A stretch of DNA of 64,000 nucleotides from Stachybotrys elegans (lineage: Eukaryota > Ascomycota > Sordariomycetes > Hypocreales > Stachybotryaceae). A program made the position numbers and the translations under genes. The stretch spans positions 1 to 64,000 of the forward strand of contig JAGPNK010000032.1 in assembly GCA_020746835.1 (NCBI GenBank), in the 5' to 3' direction. Below the pieces are notes generated by a model. That model was not told the origin of the DNA. It did not search any database and saw nothing but the letters and a program-made list of their open reading frames with translations. Below, piece by piece: positions 55,043 to 64,000 of this stretch (positions are counted from its first letter, which is position 1; each line of letters starts with the position of its first letter).

Positions 55043-56200
55043 TTACAGAGTGGATTCCATAGGGCCAGGACTAAGCAAGGTCTCAGGGGAGAGGGTTGCT
55101 TCTTGGATCTCGTCAGGGTGACGTCGCTCAAAACTCCAATCTGGGACCCAGGACGGAAGTTTTGGTACCTTCTGCTCCATACCTGCATGCTCCAGCAACA
55201 TCATCAAGTTTCCGTTTCTGATTTCGTACAGGGCAACTGCCTTGTAAAGGTATGTGGCGTAGCTCACTTTGACTGCTCTGCGGTCGCCGCTGGTCAACAT
55301 CCCCATGAGCCCTTATACCTTGTCCCTCGGATCTGTCGCTGTGGCTGCTCTGGTAGTCACGAGAGCTTCTATAAGATGGAGTCCATCCTCGCTACGCCGC
55401 CATTGTTCCCTTAGGCGCCGCATTCCACTGAACGGATGCTGAATGAATAGTAGGGACGGTACGTTTAGGGTAGCCTCAAGCCCCAGAGAAAGCTCCCCAA
55501 GGCCCCAGGGCAACATCTTCTGCTTCAGGCCACAGGAGAACAAGCCTACTCTTTTGCCGTTAACCGGCCGTAGCTGGCACGGTCATCCTTCGAGCGTGCG
55601 TTGTGCCAACTTGGTCATATAGTCGATATAGCATGCTGGTCTGCCGCGCCGAACAAGAAAACAACGGATGCCGCCAACACGGCTGCGCCCACAGCCTCCG
55701 CATGATGTCGTATTCCTGTGTAATATAAGGATCATACTGATCACCAAGCTTCGCACCGGGCTGGAAACCGGAAAATTATTCTTCTAGTTGTCCGAGGTAT
55801 GCGATAACTCCCCGAGCCTGGGAATATATGTCTTTCATGAGCGGGACTTGATGCTCCTTCTCCGTATTTTGCTGATTGATGCAGATGCCGTCCGCCCAGT
55901 GATGGATATCTTCGTCTTGGCCGTATATCGTGCTTGAACTATACCGAACCGCCGACGCAACCGTCGCTAGTGCGTCAACTAGACTTGCTGTGACCATGAG
56001 CGGCTGTTTATCGCAGTCGATTTGGTAGGAAAGTGAGGCATCGCCCCAAGCGTAGGACAAGGCGAGGTATGGCGGAGCCTCCTGCAAGGGCACAGAAAAA
56101 AGCTCGGTCGAGACGCGCCCGGGAGTATAACGGAGATGTTTGATGAGGCGAATTTCCTATTTCTCGTGGTTCAAATCCTTGTACTGGAAAAGCGTAGGTC
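55043..56200 (-). pseudogene. Broken HET-domain gene
   Basis: Minus-strand text is clearly a heterokaryon-incompatibility (HET) protein: FQYKDLNHEK, EIRLIKHLRY, PPYLALSYAWGD (about 56065), HHWADGICINQQNTEKEHQV (about 55905-55850) and MKDIYSQARGVIAYLG, then lower down ATATDPRDKV, GLMGML and LPSWVPDWS. It is interrupted by an in-frame TAG between NHEK and EIRL, a stop soon after YLGQLEE, frame changes in the middle, and a TAA in DKV-stop-GLMG. No start codon precedes the first block. HET genes act in non-self recognition in the cytoplasm; this copy should not produce a full protein. Confidence 0.8.
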
Positions 56201-56310
56201 GAGATGAAGCCCTTGTATGCCCCTCCCGGACAGACCCCGCTGTGGATTTATGTAGCACGTATTGAATGACTACACAGGACGTCTGCTTATTAAGCAGACG
56301 TTCTGGGTAC

Positions 56311-57059
56311 GGGACCCCATAGGGGCACCGACCCCAGTGCGATTAAGATGTCATACCCACCTCGGTGCAAATAAGATATCTTATATAAGCTATATTGGCC
56401 ACTGCAATAAGGATCACATGATATCCCTTAGCATTCTAGCTGCTGGCAGAGGTCATCAGGGCTGTGGGCGAAGGTCATCATCAGGGCTGCCGGCGAAGGT
56501 TATCATCAGGGCTGCCGGCGAAGGTCATAGTCAGGGCTGTGGGCGAAGGTCATCATTAGGGCCGCCGGCAGAGGTCAGGATCATAGCTGCTAGCGAAGGT
56601 CATCATCAGGGCTGTGGGCGAAGGTCAGGGTCATAGCTAGCTACGAAGGTCAGGATCCGGGCTGTGGGCGAAGGTATTCGAATATTGATAGCTATCTGTG
56701 ACTATGACCTATGCCGGCGGCTGCAATCCTGACCTCTGCTGGCGGCCCTGATGATAACCTTTGCCCACAGCCCTAACTATGACCTTCGCCAGCAGCCCTG
56801 ATGATAACCTTCGCTAGCAGCTATGATCCTGACCTCTGCCGGCGGCCCTAATGATGACCTTCGCCCACAGCCCTGACTATGACCTTCGCCGGCAGCCCTG
56901 ATGATAACCTTCGCCGGCAGCCCTGATAATGACCTTCGCCGGCGGCCCTGATGACCTCTGCTGGCAGAAGCCTTGGGGCGGCTTATGTAACAATCTTATT
57001 CGCACCGGGGTGGGCGCGACATCTTAATCGCACCCACCCCGGTGCGCCTATGGGGTCCC
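56311..57059. mobile_element. Fold-back MITE with 10-bp TSD (Mutator-like)
   Basis: The element is 749 bp, flanked by exact 10-bp direct repeats TTCTGGGTAC (56301-56310 and 57060-57069). Both ends start GGGACCCCATAGG and the terminal inverted repeats extend about 85 bp (GTGCGATTAAGATGTC in both). The interior is two opposed arrays of a 25-26 bp unit (about 56447-56676 and 56709-56968), so nearly the whole element can fold into one hairpin with a 30-nt loop. A 9-11 bp duplication with long inverted repeats is typical of Mutator-like elements; no transposase is present, so it is non-autonomous. Confidence 0.85.
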
Positions 57060-57182
57060 TTCTGGGTACCCCTTTCAAAACGTACCCCAATTCAGGGGCA
57101 GCCTGAATTGGGGTTTCTAGACGAATCATCAACTTTCAACACTACGCTTAATGGATCCAAATCTACTGTGATTTCTTACGCG

Positions 57183-57461
57183 TTAAGAAAGGCCTTCCAA
57201 CACCCGCCTTGTCGGAGCGAAAAGCCGGATCTCAAAATCCTTGGGATTGTTGACAGCCCGCTTAGCCTTTTTCCTATAGACGTCTCTATGCTCTTCACGT
57301 AATGCCATCTTTTCTTTCATTCTGGTCTGGGTGCAGAGAAAGGCAAGGGTTGCGAAACCAGCGATCAGTAGCATGAGAACTACCAAGCATAGGCAGAAAA
57401 AGAGGAACACCCGAGGATTGTCCATTGTAAAGGAGATACATAGGAGCAAAGGCCATGCCAT
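57183..57461 (-). CDS. Small single-pass membrane protein, hypothetical
   Basis: 92 codons with one strongly hydrophobic helix (about residues 19-43) followed by a basic, hydrophilic C-terminus (ALREEHRDVYRKKAKRA). The helix and charge distribution look protein-like, but the family is unknown and it could be the end of a longer spliced gene reaching towards 57540. Low confidence. Confidence 0.25.
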   Translation of the reverse strand: MAWPLLLCISFTMDNPRVFLFFCLCLVVLMLLIAGFATLAFLCTQTRMKEKMALREEHRDVYRKKAKRAVNNPKDFEIRLFAPTRRVLEGLS

Positions 57462-57924
57462 GAAACCTATACCTTGTGATACAGCTGATAGAACTGCGGA
57501 CTAATCGGAGCATCCATCTCGATACTTGTTCCGCTTTGGTTTGCCGGTACAGGTAAACGAGTCATTATGAGAAAGAAAAGATATAACCCTACCAGATTTC
57601 GGGGATAAAACGGCATAATATTTGATAAGCAGATGTCTACAGGGCGCCATTAACGTAATCTATCCTCTTCCGGCCACACCCCCTCCTCGTTCAAAAATTT
57701 CCTAGAGACGCAACCACCACCTATAGCAAGACAAAATCCTTGACAGCAAGAATAATGACACAGGTCCAATCAATTCCGGGCAAAGAGCGTGTCTTACGCG
57801 TTTGTAGTGCTTATTAATAAAGCCAACTTGAAAGAATTTATTAGGCTGCTATTGCATATGATGTTCTTCAACAGACAGTATCTGGTCAACTCTACAGGGT
57901 TCTCGTATCTTTCTGTCCATAGAT

Positions 57925-58090
57925 GAGAGGCGTATCTTATGAATGGCGAAGCCCCAACAGACTGACAGGAAGCTCAACAATTCTCGACAAAGTTTTCTCT
58001 CCAGCAACTTTGTTCCAGTCAACCGCCGAAAGTAACAGCAAGCCATCGGCCAGATTGCAGCCATCAAGACTCGAGACTCCCTTGCCTGCA
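57925..58090 (+). repeat. Second copy of the 51.6-kb dispersed repeat
   Basis: Diverged copy sharing GAAGCCCCAACAGACTG, CAAAGTTTTCTCTCCAGCAACTTTG and the CGCCGAA motif with 51565-51680. Confidence 0.6.
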
Positions 58091-58189
58091 ACGGCAGCCT
58101 TCTTTCATCGTACCCACTTGTTTATGGATGCAGTCTATTAAAAAATACCTTGCAGTGGAGACTTAGTACCTCCCTAAGCAGGTAAGTTG

Positions 58190-58564
58190 CTAGTATATGT
58201 ATGGACCAAAGAACTGTATACGGCCATAAGAACTAGTGTAAATACAGAACATAGCACTACAATGTAATATACATCGGGCATTAAGTATAATTGGTACCAT
58301 AACAAGAAGAGGTATGCAGTCTAGGGAGGAGGAGGAGGAACAAGGGAGCCAATATACAGTGAGGGCAATACCTATGGTTCCAGCAACTAAAGCTAGTGTG
58401 AAGAGCAGGAGGAAACACTGTAGAGGCTTTACTGTTGATTTAAATTCGGTGGTACGCAGGTCAGGCCTACACAAGACTGACCCATATCCTCCAAACCATG
58501 AGTGTAGATCACTAAAGAACACAGTAAACATATCACCAGGCGCCAGAAAGCAAGCGCTGAGCAT
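58190..58564 (-). CDS. Hypothetical membrane protein
   Basis: 124 codons with two hydrophobic stretches (about residues 48-72 and 83-101) and no known motif. It may be a terminal exon. Listed because hydrophobicity is organised rather than scattered; function unknown. Confidence 0.25.
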   Translation of the reverse strand: MLSACFLAPGDMFTVFFSDLHSWFGGYGSVLCRPDLRTTEFKSTVKPLQCFLLLFTLALVAGTIGIALTVYWLPCSSSSSLDCIPLLVMVPIILNARCILHCSAMFCIYTSSYGRIQFFGPYIY

Positions 58565-58823
58565 TACGCTCCCTAGGCACCTAATATATCTTACTTATAG
58601 TACTAATATTATAAGTAAAAACAGCTCCTTTCTCTTCCGTCACACTAGTATTAACCTCTGATCTACAATATGCTTAGTGTCGCGATCATCTATTAGAGTG
58701 CCAGATCCAATACGTCTGAATTCACCCCGATCTTTCTCATCAATGTACATCTCGAGCCCATCTCCCTCGCTGTGAGACTATATTAGCAAGCTTAGCTGTA
58801 ATTCGAGCGCAAGAAAGGCGATC

Positions 58824-60338
58824 TTACCGGGTTGCACTGCCGTCAACACTTTCCAGGACCAGCACCTGACACAAACCAAAGCCCATCACCATAAGGCACC
58901 ATGCGTAGCGACGAGACACACCCTCTGGACCAACTCGGTCCAAGAAGCAATAGCCAATGCTATCCTCACTTGGTCCTCCGGAATGCCACTTTGGTGCCAG
59001 TTGGATATCCCACTCCCGGCGACTGCCAAAATTACATGAGCTCAGTACACATTCCGTCCATATCAACCTCCCGCGGACTTCAATGCTGCCCTCCGTGATG
59101 GCGGACACCAGAGGTTTGCCTGACCAGGATAGCTTGATATCCAACACGTCTACTCGTGGATCAAACGTCGGATCTCCATCTTTAAACTCTGTTGCCATCA
59201 CTTCTCCATCCATCGATGCCCATGACCACGATGGAAATCCCTCAAGAGGGGGTCTGCTAGTTGGAATGGTCGGCACCCAAAAGAGGTCATGGAATAGGTC
59301 CTCCAGCCACAGTCCGGCTAGAGGGTAGTTCCCAGTGTTCTTCTGGAAGGCTTGAGTTATGCCAGCTAAGGCGGAAAGCTTGTCGGCCTTGTAGCTCAAC
59401 AAACGTCCGGAATAGTCTAAAATATTGCTCCACCAAAGGTCGCGTCTGGTATGTACGTTGTCGAATGCTATCTTCCAGGAACCATGAATTATAGGCCCTG
59501 TAATGGACGGCAAACGAGTCCGTCCGTGCTCGTCCAGAGACTCTTCTCTGCATATCCAGATGAGGCGGTCTCTGGTGAAGTACAGGATTCGTCTAGAGAG
59601 TAGCTGTTCCTGTTTTACCCATGCTCGCCCTGTTAATGGTTCAGTGATAAAAGCCTTCAATAGATTAGATGATCTAAATTCGACATGGTATTCTGCATCA
59701 TTCAGTTGAAGATTTCCGGCATCATCTGCACATGTACCGTTTGGAGAAAGGCTAACGCGTAGGATATTCTTGCGCTGTAGCATTCCCTCCTGAGTACTGT
59801 TTGCAAAGGCTGCTGCAATAGTGATGTAGGCATACTCGTATACTATAGCCATTTTCTCAGATTCAGCCTCCCAATCTTCTCTACTATCTTGGATTATGCA
59901 AAGGGCATCAATCCAAAGGTAGCGAATCCTGAGCTTTCGGGTAACGGTTACAGCATCTTGGAGGGTTTTGGGCAGAGTTGTCATGGGTATCTGTTGTATC
60001 CTAGAGTGGATAGATTCCTTTGTTGTTGTTAAGCTCTGAGAATTTCCCCAACAATAGCTGAGCGCGACATATGATCCGCGACTGCCCCCTGTGATGTATA
60101 GACGGGGCTCTTCAGACCCGTTAGGAGCTCCGACATCAATCACTCGAGTTGGCATGACTGGCTCATTGTCGAGAGACGCTACGCAAGCTGCATGGTTGGC
60201 GGTGCAGTTGCTGAGCCAGCGATCAACTGTCGTTTCGACCTCCTGGATGAAACTGGTTGGCTTGAGCGCAGCCAGCGATGGATCGTCTTCAACTACAAGG
60301 TTAGGAACCAAAAAGTCAGCCATGGCTTTTGTTTTCAT
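58824..60338 (-). CDS. HET-domain protein
   Basis: An open frame of 504 codons. The HET block is complete: YVALSYCWGNSQSLTTTKES (about residues 90-109), LPKTLQDAVTVTRKLRIRYL, WIDALCIIQDSREDWEAESE (142-161) and IVYEYAYITIAAAFA, followed by a C-terminal region with PLAGLWLEDLFHDLFW and PSWSWASMDG, as in HET proteins of the large subgroup. These act in heterokaryon incompatibility and are usually cytoplasmic. The frame may begin at 60323 after splicing from an upstream exon (60707-60446) through a 120-bp intron 60326-60445, which would give 587 aa; the acceptor is weak and the stand-alone start is the alternative. No disabling change is seen, unlike the HET copy at 55 kb. Confidence 0.82.
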   Translation of the reverse strand: MKTKAMADFLVPNLVVEDDPSLAALKPTSFIQEVETTVDRWLSNCTANHAACVASLDNEPVMPTRVIDVGAPNGSEEPRLYITGGSRGSYVALSYCWGNSQSLTTTKESIHSRIQQIPMTTLPKTLQDAVTVTRKLRIRYLWIDALCIIQDSREDWEAESEKMAIVYEYAYITIAAAFANSTQEGMLQRKNILRVSLSPNGTCADDAGNLQLNDAEYHVEFRSSNLLKAFITEPLTGRAWVKQEQLLSRRILYFTRDRLIWICREESLDEHGRTRLPSITGPIIHGSWKIAFDNVHTRRDLWWSNILDYSGRLLSYKADKLSALAGITQAFQKNTGNYPLAGLWLEDLFHDLFWVPTIPTSRPPLEGFPSWSWASMDGEVMATEFKDGDPTFDPRVDVLDIKLSWSGKPLVSAITEGSIEVRGRLIWTECVLSSCNFGSRREWDIQLAPKWHSGGPSEDSIGYCFLDRVGPEGVSRRYAWCLMVMGFGLCQVLVLESVDGSATR

Positions 60339-60445
60339 GATGCGAACAATAAACTATCACAAAACCTCAGCGACAACGTATTGGAATCCTCTCACTTTCT
60401 TCCATAATCACATCGAGAGAGAGAAAGGTAAAGATGGATAACTAC

Positions 60446-60707
60446 CTTTATGTATCGTCATTGAACCCTGAGGTCCATCTCCGAGATACCTGACGCTTTC
60501 AGCCGCATCTGACGCTGCCGGAACAGTGTCGATAGACGAGTTGGAAGAGTTAGGAAAGCCCGGCACATTATATGCACACATCATGTCGCACATAGCGCAA
60601 TCAGGGCTAACTTCTTCGATTTCATTTGGGGCGGGCTGCTGGGCTAGGTGTGAGTCCCCACGTCGTAAGATTCGTTCGCAGGATGCGCACACAGACATGG
60701 CTAACAT
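60446..60707 (-). CDS. Probable 5' exon of the HET gene, with CxxC motifs
   Basis: 87 codons starting MLAMSVCASCERILRRGD, with a later DCAMC, which is a zinc-ribbon-like N-terminus common in this HET subgroup. The frame ends in phase 1 at GGTAGTT and joins in phase to CC-ATG-GCT at 60325. If the intron is not real this is a separate short frame. Confidence 0.45.
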
Positions 60708-61406
60708 TGAACAGCAAGGCAGAAGAGTGGGAGAATGCGGGAGGAATGATAAGCGAAAGATGAACATATATCATTCAACTATTCTAAGCGGCCAGCCCTC
60801 CGGATAGCTCGGCACTGCAAGTCAGCCGCCCTGCCTTTCAGCCAAGCATATTCTATCTTCAGCTGGTCCACTCATCTTCAGGGCACCAATCCCATTCTAC
60901 ACCAGCCGCTCTGGCCTCCACACTTCGCACAAATAGAGGCACTAGCTCTTGGGAACCGACCCCTCCTTGCTGGTTGGGCATCCATGGGGATGCCTGACGC
61001 AGACAACTCGATACATCAAATGGTATATCTTGGTTCGCATTCTAGATCCATGCCGTCGAGTCCTTCTTTGGCACCCTGGGCGTGAGATAACAGCATTTCG
61101 GCAGCTCATAAGCTTATGGCCTATATTACAACCAAGTAAATCTCAGAAGACCTAGTAAATAAGCTGCCAAAAACACTTAGCAATGGAGGCTATTGGGTAT
61201 TCAATTTTGCCACAACCAGTCATAGCCAAGCCCAAGATGGAGGCAGGGTATAGTGATCTGGGTCAAGGAGTATTTGAGTCTGATGACAGCGTATTGTGGT
61301 TTCCCTTAGCGGCAGAAGACTCGCTTGCTGCTGCCGCTAGGACGCTGACCGCAGTCGACTCATCTGTAGGGCGAGACTCGGGCACACCACCATTGTCAGT
61401 GGGATC
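60708..61406. other. Intergenic region, no gene seen
   Basis: About 700 bp containing the promoter of the HET gene and unidentified sequence. The 75-codon frame at 61183-61410 has no motif. Confidence 0.4.
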
Positions 61407-62640
61407 TTAATGCTGGTCATTGTTGGCTTCTTGTTGAGGACTATCAGCCACTTTTTGAGCTTTGCTTGGCCAGACAGCAGAGAGCACATTCTTGATCGAA
61501 GTGAGACCAGTGCCAGATGAGCCAGGCAAAAGACAAACAAGCCATAGCCCTGTAAACATCTTGCCAAGTATCTCTCTGTCGTTAACTCTCGTTGCCATGT
61601 GGTTGGCAGCACTCGAAGGCATCTCGACTTGATGGCACTTTTGCGTTACCAAGTATGGCAAGGCTGAGTTTGGGTCGGATGGCTCGTCACTGAAGACCTC
61701 AGTCCGACGTTCTCGACCTGCCAGAGATCGATAGGCCTCAAGTACAACGCGCTGGTCACCCGATGCAGACAATGACGCTTGATATGCCTCTATGGATTTC
61801 AGAGTCAAATGTGTAGCTCTGAGGAAGCGAGGAAGTCATGTCGAGCCGCTTTAGTCCCGTATAGAACCAGCTGCGTGTTAACACAGGTGGGCGTTGAATG
61901 GCTTTGTCGAGATTCCAAACTCTTCCCCATCCCAAGTATCAACCAACTGAACCCGCGAAACAGCTTCTCAGCGTGGTTGTAATTGCCGTTGTATGTATGG
62001 GACATTTGAGAGATGCAGTCCACAGTAACGGCTTTTGCAACGCACTGCATAGGGAAAGGAAGTTTTGTGCTCTATGGCCTTCCCTCGTGTTCGCCTCGAC
62101 GATAGAATGAAATGAAGATTCATAACTGAAGGTCGTTTGCTCCCGATCCCATTAGATCATATTGTTAGAAGCCATGGCGTTGCATTCCATCAAATCTACA
62201 AAGCGGACTGTCCCTAATCCTCCATTATCCACGGTGATGTAGAGATCTGACGTCCAGCAAAGACAAGGCGTGCCCTGACCGCGGAGATCTAGGATGTCTA
62301 CCGCGGAGACTAGATCAAGCGGGAACGAATGTATGATGTGATCAGTGCTCCAAGAATTACCAGACTGGTTTTAGTACATAACAGCGCCTCCTATTGCCTG
62401 AACATAGATCGATCAGTAGTCCCAGAGCTAGTTACATCGTCCATTCGAGTGCATTGGGTTGAGAAAAGATCCTCAGTAGCCATCCACAGAGCGTTCGCCA
62501 TGATTCTAGCACCGAACGTGCCATGTCCCATGTGAGCTCACCACCACCAGCAGATGCCAGCTGCAGCATATCAGCATGGTCATTGCCGCTCAGATCAATG
62601 CGGCGGACTGATTCACGATAGCTCCACACCACTTTTGACG
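61407..62640 (-). pseudogene. Tc-toxin B-component-like (TcdB/SpvB type) relic
   Basis: On the minus strand, fragments in several frames resemble the central part of the B subunit of bacterial insecticidal toxin complexes. Seen in order: an FG-GAP/calcium-loop piece DLSGNDHADMLQL (about 62600-62560), GHGTFGARIMANALW (about 62520-62475), VDILDLRGQGTPCLCW (about 62310-62260), RFVDLMECNAM (about 62200), TKLPFPMQ (about 62060) and EKLFRGFSW (about 61960). Stops and frame changes separate nearly every block, so it cannot be translated as one protein. The family forms the cocoon of ABC-type toxins, and related genes are known in some fungi. Here only a decayed remnant is present; the N- and C-terminal parts are not recognised. 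Confidence 0.55.
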
Positions 62641-63860
62641 AGGCAGCAGCGGCTCTGGCGTCTCTGGAAGGACTATCGGTTTTGATAGTGTCATTATCTT
62701 CGGTGCGTTAGTCTTCAATTTAAAGACGTCAACCTCGAATAAACATTCCTGATGTCTGCCGGTTTTGAACGCAAAGGTAGGGGTTGCATAGCGGCACTCC
62801 TTCGAGGTTTTGTTCACTCCGCGGAGACGAAGGTTCTGCAGCGGCTGAAGGGCCTTGAGCGAGTTTAGCGTCCAGTCCAGCTACTAGCCTTCAACAATAA
62901 GGTCTCCCGTCTTTAGTCTCGGTTTCGCTTTCACGGGTGTTTTGGGGTTTTGGCCCTCTTTACTAAGAATCACAATCCAGTCCTCTTTCTCTAATCTAGG
63001 ACGAGCAGTTAGCATCCCGCCTCCTGCGGTTTCTCTGGCACTTACGGAGCGTATGATAACGTTTTTCTGGTGAAGATGCGAAGGGTCAACAGAGGCTGAG
63101 ATATCTCCAGGGACTTGCAAGCCCAGATAAGAGACAGCCTTTCAGCTTCTCGAGTTTTGGAACAAGGTTTATCTTCAAGTTCCATCTGACCAAGTAGTTA
63201 TCCCTGGTGAAATATTAACAAAACGCCCAGGACCAGCACCGGTTTATACGTACTTGAAGCAACTGGTATCAGTTTTATCAAAATCTTTATCATCGGCCCA
63301 AATGGCGACCTCGTGGATGAAACCCTAAACAGGATCTCCGACCCACCAGGGGTCCAAGTTACATCGCTCTGCATAATAACTAGGCATGGAATCAGCCATA
63401 TAGTGTTCCGCAGCCCAAAAAATCACTCACCTTCAGTATGCTTTGCCCCAGCCTGGTCCATTAGGTAGTTTCTGGATCAGGGGCCCGCCCTCGTTCTGTG
63501 TGTTCCTCTTGGTCCAACGGTAGCTGACGTATTCGCCCCTTCTCTCCGGATCAGGGGGCTTAAAGTTATGTACGCCGCCACTATCTTCTGTAGTTTGGAT
63601 TGGATCCAATTTGCCAGTTCATACCAATGTTTGTGCCATCTGGCTCAGCGCCGAACTCAAGCCTCTCATACCAGACGTTGCTTGCCTTGTTCAAAGCACA
63701 GAGTTCTGGGAGAATGAACTTGTCGAAAAATATCTCGTGGTTCAGAAGATACGCTCTAATAGGGGGATGACCAGAGCCCCCATCCTGAGTGGCAAAATTA
63801 CCAGGCCAGATCAAGCGTGGATCGGTAGGACGTGTCCCTCCTCCGTGAACCATCTCAAGA
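62641..63860 (-). pseudogene. Unrecognised broken gene, several exon-like blocks
   Basis: Minus-strand blocks have clear protein character: LLNHEIFFDKFILPELCALN (about 63750-63690), GTNIGMNWQIG, YVSYRWTKRNTQNEGGPLIQ (about 63520-63460), CNLDPWWVGDP, EVAIWADDKDFDKTDTSCFK, NYLVRWNLKINLVPKLEKLK (about 63190-63140) and VIIRSVSARETAGGGMLTAR. They are separated by short introns or breaks and by in-frame TAG codons (after WWVGDPV, and two in a row after LIVEG near 62885). It lies upstream of, and in the same orientation as, the toxin-like relic and could be its neighbour gene or its N-terminal part. Family unknown. Confidence 0.4.
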
Positions 63861-64000
63861 TACAGCAGGCGATTGCTGTTGCCTCCGCCATCGAAGCCAG
63901 TCTAACCATTTGGATACCCGTTCTTGGCGCTTTTGTAGTGGTGGGTTTGATGCAAACCTCTCTCAGGGCTATTCAATCATTAGAAACAGAGGATTTTCCA

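Noticed and set aside
56150..56180. B-box-like GTGGTTCAAATCC suggesting a tRNA gene
   Set aside because: No cloverleaf can be drawn upstream, and the bases belong to the HET-gene text on the minus strand.
56262..56636. 124-codon ORF with repeats GRGHQGCGRRSS
   Set aside because: It is a translation of the repeat array in the fold-back MITE.
56440..56970. CRISPR-like array
   Set aside because: The units are contiguous without unique spacers and the two halves are inverted; the host is a eukaryote and the element has transposon ends.

Overview
The window is nuclear DNA of a filamentous ascomycete. Introns are short (45-75 bp) with GT..AG ends and CTAAC/CTAAT-type branch points. The protein families are typical of such fungi: Zn2Cys6 regulators, P450s, HET-domain genes, a PTH11-like receptor, a proteinase-K-type protease and a CCCH/DUF7923-type protein. 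Large blocks (about 1-9960, 11890-12590, 17090-18380, 45480-51060) are almost pure A+T, dominated by TpA and without open frames, as expected from repeat-induced point mutation (RIP) of transposons. The species cannot be named from the sequence.

Layout. 1-9960 is a nested graveyard of two repeat families; one copy (4090-5517) keeps its GC content and has an exact 15-bp target duplication. 10045-11728 is an intact P450 alone in the AT-rich sea. 12590-17090 holds a SAM methyltransferase and minisatellites. 17090-18380 is AT-rich with three short element fragments that have target-site duplications. 18653-24037 is a 1794-codon intronless, GC-rich, bacterial-style ORF. 25217-45342 is the gene-bearing part: PTH11-like receptor, subtilisin, relics of a polyketide synthase and of a regulator, a transcription-factor-domain gene, and a compact group of Zn2Cys6 regulator / MDR reductase / P450. 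45480-51060 is a second RIP block with an inverted pair of elements and a copia-like relic. 51060-64000 is accessory sequence: two non-autonomous DNA transposons (one with a TA duplication, one with a 10-bp duplication and a fold-back core), a DUF7923/CCCH gene, a broken HET gene, an apparently intact HET gene, and a broken gene resembling the B component of bacterial Tc insecticidal toxins.

Main result. The 5.4-kb ORF at 18653 reads as acyltransferase (catalytic Ser158/His297), a second acyltransferase-like fold that has lost its serine, an aminoglycoside/choline-kinase-like phosphotransferase, and a long unrecognised C-terminal region. I know no described system with this architecture, and it looks horizontally acquired from a bacterium. 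The Tc-toxin-like relic is a second bacterial-type gene. The P450s, methyltransferase, MDR reductase, regulator and PKS ketoreductase fragment suggest a partly decayed secondary-metabolite locus.

All domain calls come from reading motifs by eye. No database search was run, and exon models were derived by frame and splice-site consistency.
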